64,000 nucleotides of DNA, taken from assembly GCA_050246115.1 (NCBI GenBank), contig JBFWWP010000010.1, forward strand, positions 62,001 to 126,000. Reading direction: 5' to 3'. This document shows positions 9,692-17,633 of the stretch, one piece after another. How positions within the stretch are numbered: the stretch's first letter is position 1; each line of letters begins with the position of its first letter. The notes beneath the pieces are model-generated. The model worked only from the letters and a program-made list of their open reading frames with translations. It was not told where the DNA came from and did no database searches. The position numbers were made by a program, and so were the translations under genes. Origin of the DNA: JBFWWP01 sp050246115 (GTDB lineage: Bacteria > Planctomycetota > UBA8108 > UBA1146 > JAJFFE01).

Positions 9692-10083
9692 AGGCCCTCC
9701 TTCTTGGGTGGTCCGATCGAATCGCAGATCAGCGGACGCGGCCCCAGTGTAACCTGCGATCCCCGCCAATCCACCTGCGCGGTTTGATCGCAGGACGGTG
9801 ACAGTGACGCGCCGGCGCAGGCGCAGGACGGAGACAGTGACGCGCCATCCCCGTTGCCTTGTGACTCTTGGAGCTGGAAGTCGTAGTCGAGTGGGGTTGC
9901 CCCCAAAACCTACGAACCCTGGCGGGGAACACAGCCGCTGATCTCGACCACCGATCGCTGGAAACGGCGCATGGACCGTTCACCCGCCAAGCCGCACAGG
10001 TTGCCACCGCCGTCGTTCATGACCGGCAGCAAGCGCACCGGCAACGCGGGTTCCATCTGGTTCGCTGCGGTCGCGTGCACCGC
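9692..10083. other. Intergenic region with a short tandem repeat
   Basis: 392 bases between two minus-strand genes. It contains the tandem repeat listed at 9789-9846. No gene, RNA or clear terminator was recognised in the rest. Confidence 0.45.
9789..9846. repeat. 25-bp direct repeat, two copies
   Basis: Two copies of CGCAGGACGGWGACAGTGAC followed by GCGCC, at 9789-9813 and 9822-9846, differ at a single base and start 33 bases apart. They lie about 100 bases upstream of the secreted VCBS protein gene, so they could be regulator-binding sites. With only two copies they do not form an array. Confidence 0.7.
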
Positions 10084-10551
10084 CTACTTCGCGAGGACCC
10101 TTGCCAGCATCGCGGGGTCAACGACTTCGAGCTCTGGTGCGAGCATGCGGAGCCTTTCCGCGTCGTTTGGATATCGCGTGCGAAGCTCAAGGAGTCGAGT
10201 CTCCCACGTGACGAGGTATTGGGCCTGGGCCGTGATGGCGAGGTCAAAGAGATGGTCGTCTTTTGGGTGCAGGAGAATCGTGAAGGCGTTCGGCACTTGG
10301 GGGAACCAGGTGGAGAGGGTCCGCACTCTGCGAACGAACGCGTCGACGATGTCGTCTGTGAGATGGCGGAAGCGTGTCCGGAGTTCAACCCGAGAAAGTA
10401 CGTCTCTGACTTCCTCCAAAAGCGTTGTACCCAAGCAGAGGGTCAGGCGGCCGTCTTCAACGGCTTGGAAGGTTGCAGGAAGTTGGCGTTCAGGCGGACG
10501 AGCGACCCACTGGAAGAAGAGCATCGTGTCGAATACGACACGAGGACTCAT
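10084..10551 (-). CDS. PIN-domain toxin (VapC-like ribonuclease)
   Basis: 155 residues from the ATG at 10551. The fold of the PIN family is visible: an N-terminal VVFDTMLFF with the first acidic residue, a middle TLLEEVRDVL with a conserved Glu, and PKDDHLFDLAITAQAQYLVT with the last acidic residues. These carboxylates bind the Mg needed for RNA cleavage. The protein resembles the TIGR00305 group of putative PIN toxins. Its start overlaps the stop of the upstream antitoxin by four bases (ATGA), the usual arrangement of a toxin translated after its antitoxin. Confidence 0.85.
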   Translation of the reverse strand: MSPRVVFDTMLFFQWVARPPERQLPATFQAVEDGRLTLCLGTTLLEEVRDVLSRVELRTRFRHLTDDIVDAFVRRVRTLSTWFPQVPNAFTILLHPKDDHLFDLAITAQAQYLVTWETRLLELRTRYPNDAERLRMLAPELEVVDPAMLARVLAK

Positions 10552-10832
10552 GGACTCAAGCGCCTCTGACGGACTTCGTCGATGAGCTCCCGACCCAACT
10601 GGTCAAGCTCGTCGTCGGAGAGTCCACTTTCACGAACGTCCTCGTGGACCGGAGCCAGGATGTCGTTGAGGCTTCGCTCGGTACTAGGGAGCGACCCTGG
10701 GCGCTCAATGCGCAACGTGATGTCGAGTCCCATGAGCAGAAGATGGAGGGCGTACTCGCGAACCTCCATGCCCAGGGCTTGGGCTCGCTCACGGAGCTTC
10801 TGCTCCACTGGGTTCGGAAGATCTAGCTTCAT
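10548..10832 (-). CDS. Antitoxin partner of the PIN toxin
   Basis: 94 residues from the ATG at 10832. The N-terminus (MKLDLPNPVEQKLRERAQAL) followed by EVREYALHLLL resembles a short DNA-binding strand-helix-helix segment, and the acidic, flexible C-terminus (SGLSDDELDQLGRELIDEVR) fits a toxin-wrapping tail. The family is not certain. The call rests on size, charge pattern and the four-base overlap with the downstream PIN gene. It would repress its own operon and neutralise the toxin. Confidence 0.75.
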   Translation of the reverse strand: MKLDLPNPVEQKLRERAQALGMEVREYALHLLLMGLDITLRIERPGSLPSTERSLNDILAPVHEDVRESGLSDDELDQLGRELIDEVRQRRLSP

Positions 10833-11211
10833 GTGAGCCAGGGTACCACAACAGGCGCCAAATGTCACCCTGGGTGAACCTCGGTGGCTTCCTGAGGCCC
10901 CCCCTCAGCACGCACTCGGAAGAAGCACGGTCGTGGCCGACCGGTCGGCTACGGTGATGATCCAGAAGCGACCGCAGCCGCTCGCCGAGCTCACGGGCGC
11001 ATCGAAGTCGCGTGGCGGCGGTCCAGGGCCGAGGTCTCCACTCGAGGCCGCCGTCGAAGGTGCCCTGACAGGAGCGGGGCGGGGGGGTGGGGTGCTCATC
11101 GGGTCCGTTCCGGCCGAGCCGTGCGTGAAGGGGCGTGGTGCACAGGCCCTGAACTCGGCTGCGCACGATCGCGTCACGACGCAACCCGTCTGGCCCGGCG
11201 GGGCCGAAGGG
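10833..11211. other. Intergenic region, no gene seen
   Basis: 379 bases between the toxin-antitoxin promoter side and the 3' end of the methyltransferase pair. It holds a perfect 14-bp palindrome (GCCGACCGGTCGGC, 10936-10949), about 100 bases upstream of the antitoxin start, which could be an operator but is unproven. No other feature was recognised. Confidence 0.4.
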
Positions 11212-12414
11212 CTACGCGAGCTTGGTCGGGTCTTCGTCGATCATGACGAGTTGCGGGCTGAGTCCCAGGGCGGCAAGGTCGCGGGCGATCTCGTCGCGGT
11301 AGATCGAGTTCATGACGATCACGACCTGCGGGTCGTACGTTTGCAGGAAGCTCGGCTGCACGACTTGCTGCCCGGTGCCGACGAGCCAGGTTCCGGCCTT
11401 GTGCGGGTTGATGTCGACCGCGTAGCGGACCTCCGCGCGGATGTCGAGGGTGGTGAGGAAGGCCACGGCCTTGGAGCCGCCCCCCCAGAGCGCAATGCGG
11501 TCGCCTTGGGCATGCCGCCGCTTGAGGTAGGTTCGCCAATCCGCGATGCGGCGCTCTACGATGCGGCTGAATGCGTCCACCTCTTGGGAGAGAGTCTGCA
11601 CGCTCTCCTCTTGCGGGAGCGGCGGGCTGACGACTTGGCCGTTCTCGGCGGGGTAGGCCTCGATCATCAAGTACTGGTCGTCGTAGTCCGTCCACACGTC
11701 GTGCACGTCGAAGCCAGCACGTCGGAAGACTCGGGCCAGGGAGCCGCGGCTGAAGTACGAGCAGTGTTCGTAGTAGATGTCCCAGAAAGCCACGTCGGAG
11801 AGGACGCGACGGACCTCCGGGATCTGGAAGAACACGACGGCATCGCTCGCTGGCGGCACCGAGCTGCGGACGATGCGCACGAACTCCGTGACGTCCGGGA
11901 TGTGCTCCAGGGTCATCTTGCAGCAGATGAAGTCGGCGCCGTGGGAGACGTGCTTCTGCCCGTAGAGTTCGGTGAGGAACTGAACGTTCGGGTTCTTGAA
12001 CGGGTCGCGGTCCGCCCGGTAGGCCGGGTCGACGCCGAGGCCGCGGTTGCCGCCCAACTCGCACAACATGTTGATGAAGTCACCCTTGCCGCAGCCGATC
12101 TCGATGATGCGCTTGCCGTGCAGGTCGTAGCGCTCGATCAGCTCCTTCGCGAGTCGTTCATGGAAGCGGTTGAAGGTGGGTGAGAAGCCTTGGGTTTCTT
12201 CGTACTCCTCGGAGTAGTGTTGCAGCGTGTGATCGAACGCGAGGTTCGTCACGAACCCGTCGTCCTCGCAGAAACCCAGTTCGATGTCCCCGCACGGATA
12301 GCGGAGCGCTTCTTCCTCGGTGCGCACCAGCATGACGCTGTGCACCGGCGCGCCGCGCATCTTGTAGAAGCTGCGAATCGGGCGGTCGCGAAACTCAGGA
12401 TACTTCGACGGCAT
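11212..12414 (-). CDS. Class I SAM methyltransferase, C-methyltransferase type
   Basis: 400 residues from the ATG at 12414, preceded by GGGAGAAG; the gene overlaps the upstream methyltransferase by 20 bases. The SAM site is KRIIEIGCGKGDFINMLCEL, followed by GLGVDPAY and the motif CKMTLEHIPDV. The C-terminal half (WGGGSKAVAFLTTL, YAVDINPHKAGTWLVGTGQ) is the Methyltransf_14-like domain seen in NDP-sugar and natural-product C-methyltransferases. The classical N-terminal zinc-finger domain is missing here but present in the neighbour, so the two may act in one pathway or as a complex. The substrate is unknown; a sugar nucleotide is the best guess. Confidence 0.75.
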   Translation of the reverse strand: MPSKYPEFRDRPIRSFYKMRGAPVHSVMLVRTEEEALRYPCGDIELGFCEDDGFVTNLAFDHTLQHYSEEYEETQGFSPTFNRFHERLAKELIERYDLHGKRIIEIGCGKGDFINMLCELGGNRGLGVDPAYRADRDPFKNPNVQFLTELYGQKHVSHGADFICCKMTLEHIPDVTEFVRIVRSSVPPASDAVVFFQIPEVRRVLSDVAFWDIYYEHCSYFSRGSLARVFRRAGFDVHDVWTDYDDQYLMIEAYPAENGQVVSPPLPQEESVQTLSQEVDAFSRIVERRIADWRTYLKRRHAQGDRIALWGGGSKAVAFLTTLDIRAEVRYAVDINPHKAGTWLVGTGQQVVQPSFLQTYDPQVVIVMNSIYRDEIARDLAALGLSPQLVMIDEDPTKLA

Positions 12415-13660
12415 GCGCTTCTCCCACCACTGCGGGCTCGGGAATCGGGACGATGAACTTCCCGCCGCGCCGCGCGTACTCGTGCTGTTGTTCCATGATC
12501 TCCTTCGCAAAGTTCCAAGCGAGGATCATGACGTAGTCCGGCTGGTCCTCGAGGAGCTTCTCCGCCGGGAAGATCGGAATGTGGTTGCTCCCCATGTAGC
12601 GACCGTGCTTGTACGGGTTCTTGTCGACGATGTAGTCGAGGAACTGGGTGTCGATCTCGCAGTAGCTCAGCAGCGTCGTCGCCTTGGCGGCGGCGCCATA
12701 CCCCGCGATGCGCTTGCCCCGGCTCTTGAGGTCGCGCAGGATCTCGAGGGTGCCTTGCTTGATCGTGCGCACACGCGCGGCGAAGTTCGCGAAGAAGTCT
12801 ACCTTGTCCACCTTGCGCTGGCGCTCCATGGCCAGCAGTGACTTCACCGACTCGCCGACCCGCTCCACCGGTTCCACGAACAGGCGCAAGGAACCGCCGT
12901 GGATCGGGGTTCGCTTCACTTCGTTCAAAAACAGCCCGTGGCGGCGGAACACCGCGTCGACGGCGGTGACCGAGAAGTAGCACAAGTGCTGATGGTAGAT
13001 CGTGTCGAACTCGCCATGGTCGACCAGATCCACCACGTACGGGCACTCGATCACCGCCATACCGGTGACCTTGAGTACCGTGCGGATGCCGGCGACGAAT
13101 CCGTTCAGGTCGGCCACGTGGGCGAGCACGTTGTTGGCGAGGAAGATGTCGGCGGCCTTGCCCTCGGCGCGCAGCTTCTTCGCGAGGTCGATCGTGAAGA
13201 AGGTGTTGAGGGTCGGCACACCAGCCGCGATCGCGGCCTCCGCTGGGGGTTTGGCGGGGTCGATGCCCTGCACGGGAATGCCGGCAGCCAGGAAGTTCTT
13301 GAGCATATAGCCGTCGTTGCTCGCGGCCTCCATGACCAGACTCGACGGACCCAGCTTGCGCGTATCCATGATGTGACGCGCGCTCTCGCCAAAGTGCTTC
13401 AGCAGCGACGCCGACACCGACGAGAAGTACGGATACTCGGAATAGAACAAGATTTCCGGAGCCACCGTCTCGAGGATCTGTGCGAGCGAGCAGCGCGGGC
13501 AGAACGTGAGCGTGAGGGCCGCCTCCGGTTCCGGCTCGTTCAGTTTGTCCGCCGTCAGCAAGCGATCGGCGAGCGGCGTGATCCCGAACGACAAAATGTC
13601 AGTCAGTTGCGGGGAACCGCAGGAGCGGCACTCCTGGATCGAATGATAGAGCTCGGCCAC
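12395..13660 (-). CDS. Zinc-binding C-methyltransferase (Methyltransf_13/14 type)
   Basis: 421 residues from a GTG at 13660, with GAGGAG upstream. The order is N-terminal zinc domain (CRSCGS near residue 14 and CPRCSLAQ near 55), SAM-binding core (VMEAASNDGYMLKNFL), and C-terminal domain (AGYGAAAKATTLLSY, VDKNPYKHGRYMGSNHIPI). This is the architecture of the TylC3/NovU type of deoxysugar C-methyltransferases. The segment HQHLCYFSVTAVD matches the conserved active-site HxHxxYFS. A methylated sugar of a surface glycan or secondary metabolite is therefore the likely product. No sugar-nucleotide synthesis genes lie nearby. Confidence 0.85.
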   Translation of the reverse strand: MAELYHSIQECRSCGSPQLTDILSFGITPLADRLLTADKLNEPEPEAALTLTFCPRCSLAQILETVAPEILFYSEYPYFSSVSASLLKHFGESARHIMDTRKLGPSSLVMEAASNDGYMLKNFLAAGIPVQGIDPAKPPAEAAIAAGVPTLNTFFTIDLAKKLRAEGKAADIFLANNVLAHVADLNGFVAGIRTVLKVTGMAVIECPYVVDLVDHGEFDTIYHQHLCYFSVTAVDAVFRRHGLFLNEVKRTPIHGGSLRLFVEPVERVGESVKSLLAMERQRKVDKVDFFANFAARVRTIKQGTLEILRDLKSRGKRIAGYGAAAKATTLLSYCEIDTQFLDYIVDKNPYKHGRYMGSNHIPIFPAEKLLEDQPDYVMILAWNFAKEIMEQQHEYARRGGKFIVPIPEPAVVGEAHAVEVS

Positions 13661-14303
13661 GGGTCACTCCTCGGCGCGGAACCCGGGTGGCGAGTCGTCG
13701 AGCCGACGCGTCACCCTGAAGTTCGAGTTGGCGGACGACACCGGCGTGGAGGCGTCCAGGTTCAGGGGTCGACTCAACGCTCAACGCGGGAGTCGAGCCC
13801 GGCAAGGTATCACTGGGGCCGGGTCCCGACAAGCGCGCGGGTAGCCGTGAAGGAAGCGTTGGGCTACTGGCGAACTCCGGGGTTTGGTCCCTGTGAGGCC
13901 ACGGTGGTTCTTCGGACCGGAGGAGTCTTCGGCTTGACGGGGCCGGGTGGGGAAGCGGTGGCAGCAGAAGCGGCAGTGGGCTCGACCGCCGGATCGAATC
14001 GGAACTCGGTGACGAGCCCTGCATGGCTGGAGGCGGACCGTCGGCGGGTGATACCCTGGTGCTCCCGGTTCTGTGAGCCCCCCGATCGAGTAAGGAGTCG
14101 CCCAAGAATAACTTCGACATCTTGCCGTCGATTTGGGTCAGACTCGGCCGCTCCGGAAAGCTCGGAACCGGAGGCGTAGCCTTAGATTGCCGGTGAGGAT
14201 TTCGAGGTTTTCGGATCGGTCGAAGATGGCCCGAAGCGACGAGCAAGAGGGTGAAGTTGTTCTTGGGCGACTCCTAAGGCGTGAGTGACGAGGTGAGTAC
14301 GCT
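13661..14303. other. Intergenic region holding MITE copy 1
   Basis: 643 bases between divergent genes (methyltransferase pair and allB). Positions 14091-14277 are the MITE with its target duplication, listed separately. The allB start is preceded by GAGGTGA. Bases 13661-14090 show no gene or RNA that I recognise. Confidence 0.5.
14094..14274 (+). mobile_element. MITE-like element, copy 1
   Basis: 181 bp with terminal inverted repeats: GGAGTCGCCCAAGAATAACT on the left, and on the right its complement with one difference in the first 20 bases (GGAGTCGCCCAAGAACAACT read inward). It is flanked by a direct TAA on both sides (14091-14093 and 14275-14277). A second copy in inverted orientation lies at 55790-55964. 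There is no reading frame for a transposase, so it must be moved in trans. A 3-bp TNA duplication is typical of IS5-family subgroups such as IS1031, which is an inference. It ends 29 bp upstream of allB, so operon transcription may cross or start in it. Confidence 0.85.
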
Positions 14304-15659
14304 ATGGTGAAGTCCCGCTGGGTGCTGCGTGGGCGACGGGTCGTGACTCCGAGCGGTGAGCGTGCGGCCTCGTTGGTGATCGAGGCCGGGGTCATCCAGG
14401 AGGTGCTCCCTGGGGAGGCGATCGGGTCGCAGGCGGATGTCGATTGCGGCGACCACATCGTTGCGCCGGGCCTCATCGACACCCACGTGCATGTGAACGA
14501 GCCAGGACGCACGGAGTGGGAGGGCTTCGTTACCGCGGGTAGGGCCGCGGCGGCCGGCGGCGTCACGACGCTCGTGGACATGCCCCTCAACAGTTCGCCG
14601 GTTACGACCACGGTCGAGGCGCTCGCCGCAAAACGCCGCGCTGCGCAAGCGTGCCTCGTGGACTTCGGCTTCTGGGGCGGAGTCGTGCCCGGGAACCTGG
14701 CCGAGCTGCGTCCGCTCGCTGAGGCGGGAGTGCTCGGGTTCAAGTGTTTTCTGATCGACTCGGGGATCCCCGAGTTCGCGGCCGTGGGCGAGGCCGACTT
14801 GCGTGCGGCCATGGCGGAACTCGCGAGCTTGAACACGGTGCTGCTGGTTCACGCCGAGCTTCCCGGGCCCGTTGCGGAAGCAGTGCCGCCCCCGGGCGCC
14901 GATCTCCGCCGATACTCGACCTATCTCGGTTCACGGCCGCGTTCCGCCGAACACGACGCCATTGAACTCGTGATCTCGCTGGTCGCGCAGACCGGGGCCA
15001 GAGCACACATCGTGCATGTATCGTCCGCCGGCTCTTTGGCGCGACTCGCTCGCGCCCGTGCCGCTGGGCTTCCGATCACGGCGGAGACCTGCCCGCACTA
15101 CCTGACGCTGTGCGCGGAGTCGATCCCCGACGGCGCCACCGAGTTCAAGTGTGCGCCGCCGATTCGCGAAGCCGAGAACCGCGAACGACTGTGGGCCGGG
15201 CTCGCGGCGGGTACGATCGATCTCGTGGCGAGCGATCACTCGCCTTGTCCACCCGCGCTCAAGCTGCGCGAGTCCGGTGATTTCGCGCGCGCTTGGGGGG
15301 GTGTGGCGGGCCTGGAGTTGACCCTGCCGCTCTTGTGGACCGGCGCTCGCGCCCGGGGCTACGCGCCGGTGGACCTAGCCCGCTGGTTGAGTACGGGGCC
15401 GGCACATCTCGCCGGGTTGGCCGGTCGCAAGGGGCGGATCGAACCGGGCTACGATGCGGATTTCGTCGTCTGGGATCCGGACCGTGAATGGCAGGTCGAA
15501 CAACAGAACCTCGTGCAACGGCACAAGCTCACCCCGTACCATGGGCTCGTGGTCGTCGGGGCGGTGTTGCAGACCTTCGTGCGCGGCGAGCTGGTGTTCG
15601 ACCGGGGACGGTTTTCCGAGCGTGCCTCCGGAGGATGGATGAGAGGACGGACATCATGA
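14304..15659 (+). CDS. allB: Allantoinase
   Basis: 451 residues from an ATG with GAGGTGA eight bases upstream. It hydrolyses the hydantoin ring of allantoin to allantoate in the cytoplasm. The cyclic amidohydrolase signature is complete: DTHVHVNEPGRTEWEGF (two metal His), GFKCFLIDSG (the lysine that becomes carboxylated), VLLVHAE and AHIVHVSSA (metal His), and LVASDHSPCP (catalytic Asp). The length matches known AllB proteins (about 450). It is the first gene of a tight five-gene operon, overlapping alc by four bases (ATGA at 15656). Confidence 0.95.
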   Translation: MVKSRWVLRGRRVVTPSGERAASLVIEAGVIQEVLPGEAIGSQADVDCGDHIVAPGLIDTHVHVNEPGRTEWEGFVTAGRAAAAGGVTTLVDMPLNSSPVTTTVEALAAKRRAAQACLVDFGFWGGVVPGNLAELRPLAEAGVLGFKCFLIDSGIPEFAAVGEADLRAAMAELASLNTVLLVHAELPGPVAEAVPPPGADLRRYSTYLGSRPRSAEHDAIELVISLVAQTGARAHIVHVSSAGSLARLARARAAGLPITAETCPHYLTLCAESIPDGATEFKCAPPIREAENRERLWAGLAAGTIDLVASDHSPCPPALKLRESGDFARAWGGVAGLELTLPLLWTGARARGYAPVDLARWLSTGPAHLAGLAGRKGRIEPGYDADFVVWDPDREWQVEQQNLVQRHKLTPYHGLVVVGAVLQTFVRGELVFDRGRFSERASGGWMRGRTS

Positions 15660-16738
15660 GTAGCGCAACGCCTCGGGAGCCTGCGGTGGCGGGGGCCCTG
15701 GAGACCCTCATCGATCTTGCCAACGAGCGCGTGGGTGGCCGCGCGCTCCAAGCCACGGATGAGTTCTTCGCCCCGAAGGAACGCTTGGTCGCGCCCGAGA
15801 AAGCCGTGTTCGTGCCCGGCAAGTTCACTGACCGCGGGAAGTGGATGGACGGTTGGGAGAGCCGCCGCCGGCGAGGTCCGGGGTACGACTGGTGCATCGT
15901 GCAGCTCGGGATCCCCGGATCGATCGCGCGCGTCAACCTCGACACGAGCCACTTCAAGGGTAACCAGCCCGAGACCTTCTCGATCGAGGCCTGCTGCTGG
16001 AACGCCGGTGGATCGGCGTCCGAAGGGGTCCCACCGCTGGATGTTCGTTGGACCGAGATCGTGCCGGTGACCGCAGCCGGCCCCGACCGCGACAACTTCG
16101 TCGAAGTGCGTGACCCGCAGCGCTACACCCATGTGCGGTTGAACATCTTTCCGGACGGCGGGGTCGCGCGACTGCGAGTGTTGGGTCACCCGCGGCCGGA
16201 TTGGTCGCGCCTCGTGGAGGCGCGCGCGGTCGTGGACCTGGCGGCCGTCGAGTACGGCGGTGTGCCAGTCGCGTGGAACGACGCGAACTTCGGTCCGCCC
16301 ACGAATCTGTTGCTCCCGGGCCGCCCCGTGAACATGGGCGATGGCTGGGAGACGCGTCGCCGGCGCGGGCCGCCCGGACACGACTGGGTCATCCTGCGCT
16401 TGGGCCACCGTGGGATCGTGCAACGCATCGAGGTCGACACGGCTCACTTCAAAGGCAACTACCCGGAGAGTTGTTCGATCGACGGGTGCGTCGCGGACGA
16501 TGACCGTCAGGTTACCGGCGCCGACGTCGAGTGGATCCCGCTGTTGCCGCGGAAGCCATTGCAGGCGGACGCGCAGCACTTCTTCGCGGTGGAACCGTCA
16601 ACCGCGGAAACTCGCCCGGTCACCCATGTTCGCCTCTGCATCGATCCGGATGGCGGCGTCGGTCGCCTGCGAGTTCTCGGCGTACCGGTGTCGGGTCCGC
16701 GAGCGGGAGCGGCTCGCGCTGGCGACGAGACGCGGTGA
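15656..16738 (+). CDS. alc: Allantoicase
   Basis: 360 residues from the ATG at 15656, which overlaps the allB stop; an in-frame ATG at 15635 is an alternative. The protein splits allantoate into ureidoglycolate and urea. Two tandem jelly-roll repeats are evident, each with DGWE(S/T)RRRRG, a DW(C/V)I segment and HFKGN, the duplicated structure diagnostic of allantoicase (blocks near residues 60-110 and 225-275). Because the enzyme releases ureidoglycolate and urea rather than ammonia, the pathway here is the allantoicase branch and needs a ureidoglycolate lyase, which is not in the window. Confidence 0.95.
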   Translation: MSSATPREPAVAGALETLIDLANERVGGRALQATDEFFAPKERLVAPEKAVFVPGKFTDRGKWMDGWESRRRRGPGYDWCIVQLGIPGSIARVNLDTSHFKGNQPETFSIEACCWNAGGSASEGVPPLDVRWTEIVPVTAAGPDRDNFVEVRDPQRYTHVRLNIFPDGGVARLRVLGHPRPDWSRLVEARAVVDLAAVEYGGVPVAWNDANFGPPTNLLLPGRPVNMGDGWETRRRRGPPGHDWVILRLGHRGIVQRIEVDTAHFKGNYPESCSIDGCVADDDRQVTGADVEWIPLLPRKPLQADAQHFFAVEPSTAETRPVTHVRLCIDPDGGVGRLRVLGVPVSGPRAGAARAGDETR

Positions 16739-16742
16739 AGCC

Positions 16743-17288
16743 GTGAGCTTGGTCCGCGTCCTCAACAGCCTCTCCGAGGAGCAAGCACGGAGCGACCTCA
16801 CGCGGTGCTGTGGAGCCCGCGGTTGGGTTTCGGCGATGCTGCGGGCCCGCCCATTCGAGAGTGATGAACAGGTGCTCGAACTCGCGACTCAGATCTGGGG
16901 CGGCCTCGGACCGAGCGACTGGCTCGAAGCCTTTGCCCAGCACCCGCGGATCGGTCAGCTCGGCGAGGGCGAACGCGCTGCCGGCGCCACCCGGGAGTGG
17001 GCGGCTCGTGAGCAGGCCGGGGCGTTGACCGCGTCGGCCGCGGTCCGCGCCGAGTTCGCGTTGGCCAATCGACGCTATGAGGAACGCTTCGGCCATGTGT
17101 TCCTCATCTGCGCGACGGGTCGGAGTGCGGCGGAGATGCGTGACGCCCTCGAAGCGCGCATGGGGAATGACCCGGAGGAGGAGCTGCGAGTGGCGGCGGG
17201 TGAGCAGGCGAAGATCACGCACTTGCGGCTGCTGCGACTGGCCGATACGACTTGGCCAACCACTCCCGGGAACGGAGATGCCCATTGA
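16743..17288 (+). CDS. uraD: OHCU decarboxylase
   Basis: 181 residues from a GTG at 16743, four bases after the alc stop, with GGTGAAG upstream. It decarboxylates 2-oxo-4-hydroxy-4-carboxy-5-ureidoimidazoline to (S)-allantoin. The catalytic-His motif FAQHPRIGQ is seen near residue 70, followed by REQAGALTASAAVRAEFALAN and the family block RFGHVFLICATGRSAAEM with the LGNDPEEEL-like MGNDPEEELRVA and EQAKITHLRLLRL at the end. Length and order agree with stand-alone UraD proteins. Its 3' end overlaps uraH. Confidence 0.92.
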   Translation: MSLVRVLNSLSEEQARSDLTRCCGARGWVSAMLRARPFESDEQVLELATQIWGGLGPSDWLEAFAQHPRIGQLGEGERAAGATREWAAREQAGALTASAAVRAEFALANRRYEERFGHVFLICATGRSAAEMRDALEARMGNDPEEELRVAAGEQAKITHLRLLRLADTTWPTTPGNGDAH

Positions 17289-17629
17289 AAGCCATCACGA
17301 CACACGTGCTCGACACGACGCGGGGGAGGGGAGCGCACGGGGTCGAGGTCGTGCTCGCGCTGCGGCTCGGCGCCGGGCCCGAGTGGCACACCCTGGCGCA
17401 GGAGGTGACCGACGAGAACGGGCGCGTCGGGGGATTCAAGACCGAACCTGCGTTCGCTGCGGGGGTCTACCGCCTGCGTTTCGGCTTGGGGGCGTACTTC
17501 GACCGGCAGGGATCGACGACCTTCTATCCCTATGCCGACGTCGTCTTTCACGTCGCCGACCCGCGTCAACACTACCACGTACCGTTGCTGGCCAGTCCGC
17601 ACGGCTACACGACCTACCGAGGGACCTGA
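17285..17629 (+). CDS. uraH: 5-hydroxyisourate hydrolase (transthyretin-like)
   Basis: 114 residues. The start chosen is a TTG at 17285, inside the uraD stop and seven bases after GGAG, because the family begins exactly with the ITTHVLDTTRG strand. Catalytic residues are visible: the N-terminal His of THVLD, the RHYHVPLL-like segment QHYHVPLLASP, and the C-terminal signature YTTYRGT, where most members have YRGS. The product opens the ring of 5-hydroxyisourate made by uricase. TTG start plus overlap suggests low-level coupled translation. Confidence 0.92.
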   Translation: MKAITTHVLDTTRGRGAHGVEVVLALRLGAGPEWHTLAQEVTDENGRVGGFKTEPAFAAGVYRLRFGLGAYFDRQGSTTFYPYADVVFHVADPRQHYHVPLLASPHGYTTYRGT

Positions 17630-17633
17630 CACG

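Noticed and set aside
9789..9846. CRISPR array
   Set aside because: Only two copies of the repeat with an 8-base gap between them, and no cas gene in the window.
10933..12183. Long plus-strand open frame opposite the downstream methyltransferase
   Set aside because: It lies antisense to a protein with clear SAM-binding motifs, has no domain, and reflects the high GC content, which keeps antisense frames open.
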